Origin: an uncultured Sulfitobacter sp.
GTDB taxonomy: Bacteria; Pseudomonadota; Alphaproteobacteria; Rhodobacterales; Rhodobacteraceae
Direction: 5' to 3'
DNA: 64,000 nucleotides
NCBI RefSeq assembly: GCF_947502895.1
Contig: NZ_CANNBM010000001.1
Location: 744,001 to 808,000 of the forward strand
Part shown: positions 61,201 to 64,000 of the stretch, piece after piece
Layout: every line of letters begins with the position of its first letter
Numbering within the stretch: the first letter of the stretch is position 1
The notes under the pieces: generated by a model
Database searches by the model: none
What the model was told of the DNA's origin: nothing
Seen by the model: only the letters and a program-made list of their open reading frames with translations
Translations under genes and position numbers: made by a program

Positions 61201-61752
61201 CAACTTTAACTCGGCCTCATGCCGCCGCGCATAGAGGCCCGAAATCCCCGCCGCTTCCTCCAGAATACGGCGGCGGTTCTTGGGCTTGGCGTTGATCAGT
61301 TCACTAATCTGCCCTTGCCGCACCAAAGCAGGGCTATGCGCACCAGTCGAGGCATCGGCAAACAGCATCTGCACATCGCGCGCGCGCACATCCTTTCCCG
61401 CCGCTTTATAGGCACTGCCCACATCGCGGGTGATGCGCCTAACAATGTCGAGGTTATCACTCTCGTTGAACCCCGCGGGGGCCAACCGCTCACTGTTATC
61501 AATCTGCAGGGAAACTTCGGCAAAGTTGCGCGCGGGCCGCGTGGCCGCCCCCGCAAAAATCACGTCCTCCATGCCGCCACCGCGCATGGCCGTGGGGCGG
61601 TTTTCCCCCATGACCCAGCGCAGCGCCTCCAGCAGGTTCGACTTCCCACAGCCATTCGGCCCCACAACACCCGTCAAACCATCCGCGATGATCAGATCGG
61701 TGGGGTCAACAAAGCTTTTGAAGCCTGTCAGCCTGAGTTTCGAGAAGCGCAT
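58297..61752 (-). CDS. smc: Chromosome segregation protein SMC
   Basis: An 1151-aa SMC ATPase that condenses and organises the chromosome with ScpA/ScpB. Walker A is GPNGCGKSN (31-39), near RWVMGENRPTAMRGGGMEDVIFAG. Two long coiled coils rich in Ala, Glu and Arg flank a hinge at about residues 530-640. The C-terminal ATPase half holds the signature LSLLSGGEQTLTAMAL and Walker B APICVLDEVDAPLDDANV. It is slightly short for the family, as usual in alphaproteobacteria. Confidence 0.97.
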   Translation of the reverse strand: MRFSKLRLTGFKSFVDPTDLIIADGLTGVVGPNGCGKSNLLEALRWVMGENRPTAMRGGGMEDVIFAGAATRPARNFAEVSLQIDNSERLAPAGFNESDNLDIVRRITRDVGSAYKAAGKDVRARDVQMLFADASTGAHSPALVRQGQISELINAKPKNRRRILEEAAGISGLYARRHEAELKLNGAETNLARVDDVIEQLAAQLAQLARQARQAARYREIGDQLRRSEGMLLYRRWREADDARARAEDELRQRVTAAAQAEALVRSCAKARQEAEDALPALREEDAIAAAVVQRLVVQRDTLSEREARATALIETLQGRIDQLARDIDRESGLNRDAGETIERLEWEARELAKAGEGHEEALEQAALTAKEAAAVLQTREADLSQQTEDVARLAARYGSAERLLEDNRKTQAKSEAEAVRAREAVAASEAALAKAASDFDTATVAEKAAVAAAEAADAALIAAEDARAQTQAREAEARAERSEAEGEMNALRAETTALAKLVERDTAEGGQILDRLQVEHGFEKALGAALADDLRAPEVDADGPSGWSTLAAYSDVQPLPAGVTPLTNHVSCPDVLDRRMAQVGLVDADDGPQLQAALRPGQRLVSLEGDLWRWDGFRAWAEDAPSAAALRLQQLNRLEVLKQSLEQASQRAEGARAAHESLTAQLAAQAEADKRAREARRDADRAVADAGRALSRVEADRNLAAGRLESLGLAVTRHEEEAMGARARVLEAERALADLGDLGDARAAVEDLRMTVEAARITMMSRRSGHDELRREGEARTKRAQEVTKELSGWRHRLETAEKRSAELVERKEATEAELKEAGAAPAEIAAQRDKLGAQISTSEARRAQAMDKLSTAEGTLREATLAEREAERTASEAREARARSEARSDAARETVGAAAERIAEDQQLTPNQLLTQLDANPDDIPAADTLEADVNRLKRQRDALGAVNLRAEEDAKDVQVEHDELVHEKADLEEAIKTLRSGIASLNREGRERLLTAFEQVNTNFSLLFTHLFGGGEANLVMVESDDPLEAGLEIMCQPPGKKLSTLSLLSGGEQTLTAMALIFAVFLANPAPICVLDEVDAPLDDANVTRFCDLLDEMCRQTDTRFLIITHHAVTMARMDRLFGVTMAEQGVSQLVSVDLKKAETLVA

Positions 61753-61870
61753 GTGCCGCCTGCATGGTGATTCCGGAGCCTCGGGCAGAGTGACGGTTTT
61801 GCACCGCGCGAGTCAACAGCTGCACACAAGCACCAGCACTCAACAGCCAGTTATCCACAACATATTGGGC

Positions 61871-62287
61871 CTAAAGCGCCGCTTCACAGTCAATTTCGAC
61901 AGAGACACCGCCCAATTGCTGCACCTCTGTTCCCCTGACGGGAACACAGTCCAGCGCGACAGGTGTTACAGGTCGCGTGCGCCGTGGGCCTTTGCCACAG
62001 CGCAATATGCCCGTTGCTTGCGATTGGTCCCCGCGCACCTCTTTCACTTCGCACCCGCTTACCAGTGCCATCGCACGTCCTGCACGTTCGCGCATAACGC
62101 CAAAGCGCGGCGCATATTCCATATTGGTGCGGATAGCCTCCGCCAGTTCATCCCGCACGCGGACATCAAAGGTCGATCCATCGACCGTCACAGTCGTGGC
62201 AGGCAAGCCGCGAAAATGCGGGCCAGCCGTATTGCACCCAACCAGCAGCACGACCACGCAGGTCAATATCCAGAGTCCTCTATCCAT
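61871..62287 (-). CDS. Hypothetical lipoprotein
   Basis: A 138-aa exported protein with a lipobox: hydrophobic residues 5-16 end in LVGC (Cys18). The mature part contains TTVTVDGSTFDVRVRDELAEAIRTNMEYAPRF, then MRERAGRAMALVSGCEVKEVRGDQSQATGILRCGKG and DCVPVRGTEVQQLGGVSVEIDCE, with several cysteines. No domain is recognised. It lies about 120 bases upstream of smc on the same strand. Role unknown. Confidence 0.7.
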   Translation of the reverse strand: MDRGLWILTCVVVLLVGCNTAGPHFRGLPATTVTVDGSTFDVRVRDELAEAIRTNMEYAPRFGVMRERAGRAMALVSGCEVKEVRGDQSQATGILRCGKGPRRTRPVTPVALDCVPVRGTEVQQLGGVSVEIDCEAAL

Positions 62288-62385
62288 CCCCTATTCTTCC
62301 ATCATCGTCGTTAATACAGAGTTAACAGGCTCCCTTGCTCAACACCCCCGTTGGTCATATAATTTGACCAATCAAAGGACCGCCC

Positions 62386-63153
62386 ATGCCGTTTCGCCCC
62401 GTCACCCCCGAGAAAATCTCCTCCGCCGTGGTCAAACAGGTGGAAGAGCTGATCCTGCGTGGCATCCTGCAACCGGGCAAACGTCTGCCCCCCGAACGGG
62501 AACTGGCAGAGCGCCTCGGCGTATCGCGCCCCTCGGTGCGTGAAGCGATTGCGCAGCTCCAAGAGGCCGGATTGCTCAGCGCAAAGGCGGGGGCGGGTAT
62601 CTTTGTGGCCGATGCCCTGCGCTCCGCCTTCTCGCCCGCATTAGGCGCGCTTTTTGCCCGCCATGACGAGGCAGCGATGGATTACCTCACCTTCCGCCGC
62701 GACATGGAAGGGCTGGCAGCCGAACGTGCAGCCCGCCTCGGCTCCGACACCGATCTCGCTGTGATCAGCGCGATTTTTGCCAAGATGGAAGCGGCCCAAG
62801 TCAACCCCGATGCAGAAGCCGAAGCAGCACTGGACGCGCAGTTTCATATGGCCATCATCGAGGCCAGCCATAACGTGGTGATGCTGCACATGATGCGCTC
62901 CATGTACGAACTGCTGCGCGGGGGTGTGTTCTACAACCGCCAGATCATGTTCAAACAGCAGACCAAACGCACCGTCCTGCTGGACCAGCACCGCACCATC
63001 CACGACGCTTTGCTGGCCCGCGATGCCCCTGCTGCCCGCGCCGCCATCGAGGCCCACCTGAGCTATGTGGAGCGCGCTTTGATGGACCAGCAGCGCGCCC
63101 AGCGGAACGAAGCAGTTGCACAACAAAGGCTGGATCAGGAAACAAAGGGGTGA
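62386..63153 (+). CDS. FadR/GntR-family transcriptional regulator
   Basis: A 255-aa regulator. The N-terminal GntR winged helix reads VVKQVEELILRGILQPGKRLPPERELAERLGVSRPSVREAIAQLQEAGLL. A C-terminal FCD ligand domain follows, containing DAQFHMAIIEASHNVVMLHMM and, near the end, LLDQHRTIHDALLARDAPAARAAIEAHL, where histidines of the metal-binding FCD subtype can be seen. It resembles PdhR/LldR-type proteins that respond to carboxylates. ATG 62386 is about 100 bases from a divergent lipoprotein gene. Confidence 0.92.
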   Translation: MPFRPVTPEKISSAVVKQVEELILRGILQPGKRLPPERELAERLGVSRPSVREAIAQLQEAGLLSAKAGAGIFVADALRSAFSPALGALFARHDEAAMDYLTFRRDMEGLAAERAARLGSDTDLAVISAIFAKMEAAQVNPDAEAEAALDAQFHMAIIEASHNVVMLHMMRSMYELLRGGVFYNRQIMFKQQTKRTVLLDQHRTIHDALLARDAPAARAAIEAHLSYVERALMDQQRAQRNEAVAQQRLDQETKG

Positions 63154-63174
63154 GACACCCGCGCGGTGCAGCCC

Positions 63175-63792
63175 CTAACGTTTCTTCTTCTTTTTTGTGG
63201 GCTTGAACGTCGCGTATTCAACAAAAAGCCCGATCTGCGTCAAAAAGAACCCCAAGACAACAATCGGCATTGCCAATGTCTCGAACAGCACCCAGAATTC
63301 CTCCGATTGCGTTCGCCAAACCAACTCATTCGCAGCGGCCGACAGCAAAAACAGCGCAATCACCCGCTGCGTCAATATCTTCCAGCCTTCCGGCTTCAGC
63401 GGGATCATGTCCTCCATGATATACTCCAGCCACGATTGCCCCCGCAGCAAGCCGACTCCGAGGATCAGCGCAAGCGCGAGGTAGATGACCGTCGGTTTCA
63501 TTTTGAACAACCTCGGATCATTCAACCAGACGCTAAGGCCGCCAAACACAAGCAGCATGATCGCTGTCGCAACCTGTATGCGCGCGAGTTTGCCTGTCAA
63601 AAACCACAACACTCCCATCGCCAGCAAAAAGATCGGGATGAACGCCGCAATCACCACCACAAACCCCGTGTATGAAGTGCCCGCGATCAGATAGGTTTCA
63701 TTGCGAAAAATCAGATAAGCCGCGACGAATGCGATAGTCGGGCCATACTCAAATGCTGCTTTCACACCCGAATGCATCGGCTTAGGTTTCAT
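63175..63792 (-). CDS. yciB: Inner membrane protein YciB (septation protein A family)
   Basis: A 205-aa membrane protein with five or six hydrophobic segments. Family signs: AAFEYGPTIAFVAAYLIF at the N-terminus, LEYIMEDMIPLKPEGWKILTQRVIALFLLSAAANELVWR in the middle, and a lysine-rich tail (PTKKKKKR). In gammaproteobacteria YciB is linked to cell-envelope synthesis and septation. ATG 63792 overlaps a possible small frame upstream. Its stop lies 21 bases from that of the FadR-type gene. Confidence 0.9.
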   Translation of the reverse strand: MKPKPMHSGVKAAFEYGPTIAFVAAYLIFRNETYLIAGTSYTGFVVVIAAFIPIFLLAMGVLWFLTGKLARIQVATAIMLLVFGGLSVWLNDPRLFKMKPTVIYLALALILGVGLLRGQSWLEYIMEDMIPLKPEGWKILTQRVIALFLLSAAANELVWRTQSEEFWVLFETLAMPIVVLGFFLTQIGLFVEYATFKPTKKKKKR

Positions 63793-63938
63793 GCTTCATA
63801 GCCTTCAACTTTGAAAATTCGCGACCTGCCTGCAGACAAGCGCCCAAAGGGCAATGTACCGAACGCTGGTTTCGTCGTCACACTGGCGCACTGCGGCACA
63901 TTACCGGTACGGCGCAACGCAACACCGCATGGTTGCAT
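63789..63938 (-). CDS. Possible small protein ahead of yciB
   Basis: A 49-codon frame from ATG 63938 to a TGA that overlaps the yciB ATG (ATGA). It reads MQPCGVALRRTGNVP and ends GRSRIFKVEGYEA. The overlap is typical of coupled genes in this genome, but the residue composition gives no family and there is no clear ribosome-binding site. Confidence 0.25.
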   Translation of the reverse strand: MQPCGVALRRTGNVPQCASVTTKPAFGTLPFGRLSAGRSRIFKVEGYEA

Positions 63939-63946
63939 TTGATCGG

Positions 63947-64000
63947 TCAGCGCAAACCCCTCCGCAACCGCCGCAACATCGCGCTTACAATCAGTTTATG
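63947..64000 (-). CDS. Possible C-terminal end of an upstream gene (cut by window end)
   Basis: On the minus strand one frame entering at the window edge reads HKLIVSAMLRRLRRGLR followed by TGA at 63949-63947. This could be the basic C-terminus of a gene lying beyond the window. Only 17 codons are seen, so it is weakly supported. Confidence 0.2.
   Translation of the reverse strand, partial: HKLIVSAMLRRLRRGLR

Noticed and set aside
58364..61295. Long plus-strand frames (up to 527 codons) opposite smc
   Set aside because: The Ser/Arg/Ala-rich composition is the mirror of the Ala/Glu/Arg-rich SMC coiled coil; no independent gene signals.
1..64000. CRISPR array, prophage, transposase or tRNA gene
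   Set aside because: No regularly spaced direct repeats, integrase/transposase frames, or tRNA-like cloverleaf with TTCGA loop were seen on reading the window; short degenerate remnants could still be missed.

Overview
The window is a continuous piece of chromosome from an alphaproteobacterium, most likely a marine Rhodobacterales (Roseobacter-group) species. The grounds are the linked chvI-chvG-hprK-rapZ-PTS cluster divergent from pckA, the RecO-DUF1491-Era-RNase III-LepB-AcpS run, a DUF6473 protein, a methylsuccinyl-CoA dehydrogenase with its long N-terminal extension, three tandem peptide deformylases next to fmt, and a moderately GC-rich composition. I saw no rRNA, tRNA, CRISPR array, insertion sequence or prophage, so this is largely core genome with one sugar-utilisation island.

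Layout. 0-6.9 kb: an SH3-domain tail, an SDR enzyme, a HIG1-type membrane protein, cob(I)alamin adenosyltransferase, etfBA, a DUF6473 protein, 3-hydroxybutyryl-CoA dehydrogenase and an acyltransferase. 6.9-13.4 kb: the ChvI/ChvG two-component system with truncated HPr kinase, RapZ, EIIA and HPr, divergent from PEP carboxykinase. 13.4-19.3 kb: a GNAT-like protein with LysR-like and XRE regulators, a TauE-type permease, methylsuccinyl-CoA dehydrogenase, a TetR regulator and a META lipoprotein. 19.3-31.2 kb: a dense minus-strand housekeeping operon (recO, era, rnc, lepB, acpS, pdxJ, rsh, rpoZ, folK), then an NYN nuclease-like gene and ispH.

31.5-44.1 kb is a pentose (xylose) locus. An ABC transporter (xylF-xylH-xylG) is followed by a glucokinase-like kinase and aldose 1-epimerase. 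It diverges from a ROK regulator (xylR), and xylB-xylA lie on the other side. Between xylR and xylA sit an exported FG-GAP/ASPIC-type protein overlapping xylR and a periplasmic di-heme peroxidase overlapping xylA. The two genes converge and overlap by 18 bases. Two matching palindromes with the pattern TTTAATTY-N7-AAATTAAA lie upstream of xylF and of xylB and are very probably the XylR operators.

44.5-54.3 kb: a VOC protein of lower GC; a tightly overlapping operon (LysE exporter, DUF3429, methyltransferase, rnhA, a Nudix-like relic, a TRIC-type channel protein); a small GlsB-type protein; fmt and three def genes, one of which has lost its catalytic glutamate; a PatB-type C-S lyase, a glutathionyl-hydroquinone reductase-like protein and a lone receiver protein. 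54.4-64 kb: two cobalamin side-chain genes, a lytic transglycosylase, a rhodanese, smc, a FadR-type regulator and yciB.

The genes together describe an aerobic heterotroph with acyl-CoA and ethylmalonyl-type carbon metabolism (hbd, etfBA, mcd, pckA), a regulatory-only PTS coupled to ChvGI, xylose catabolism and cobalamin salvage. The points most worth following are the peroxidase/FG-GAP pair inside the xyl locus, the shared xyl operator (which also overlaps the xylB ribosome-binding site), the probable pseudo-deformylase and a two-copy 3'-end repeat.
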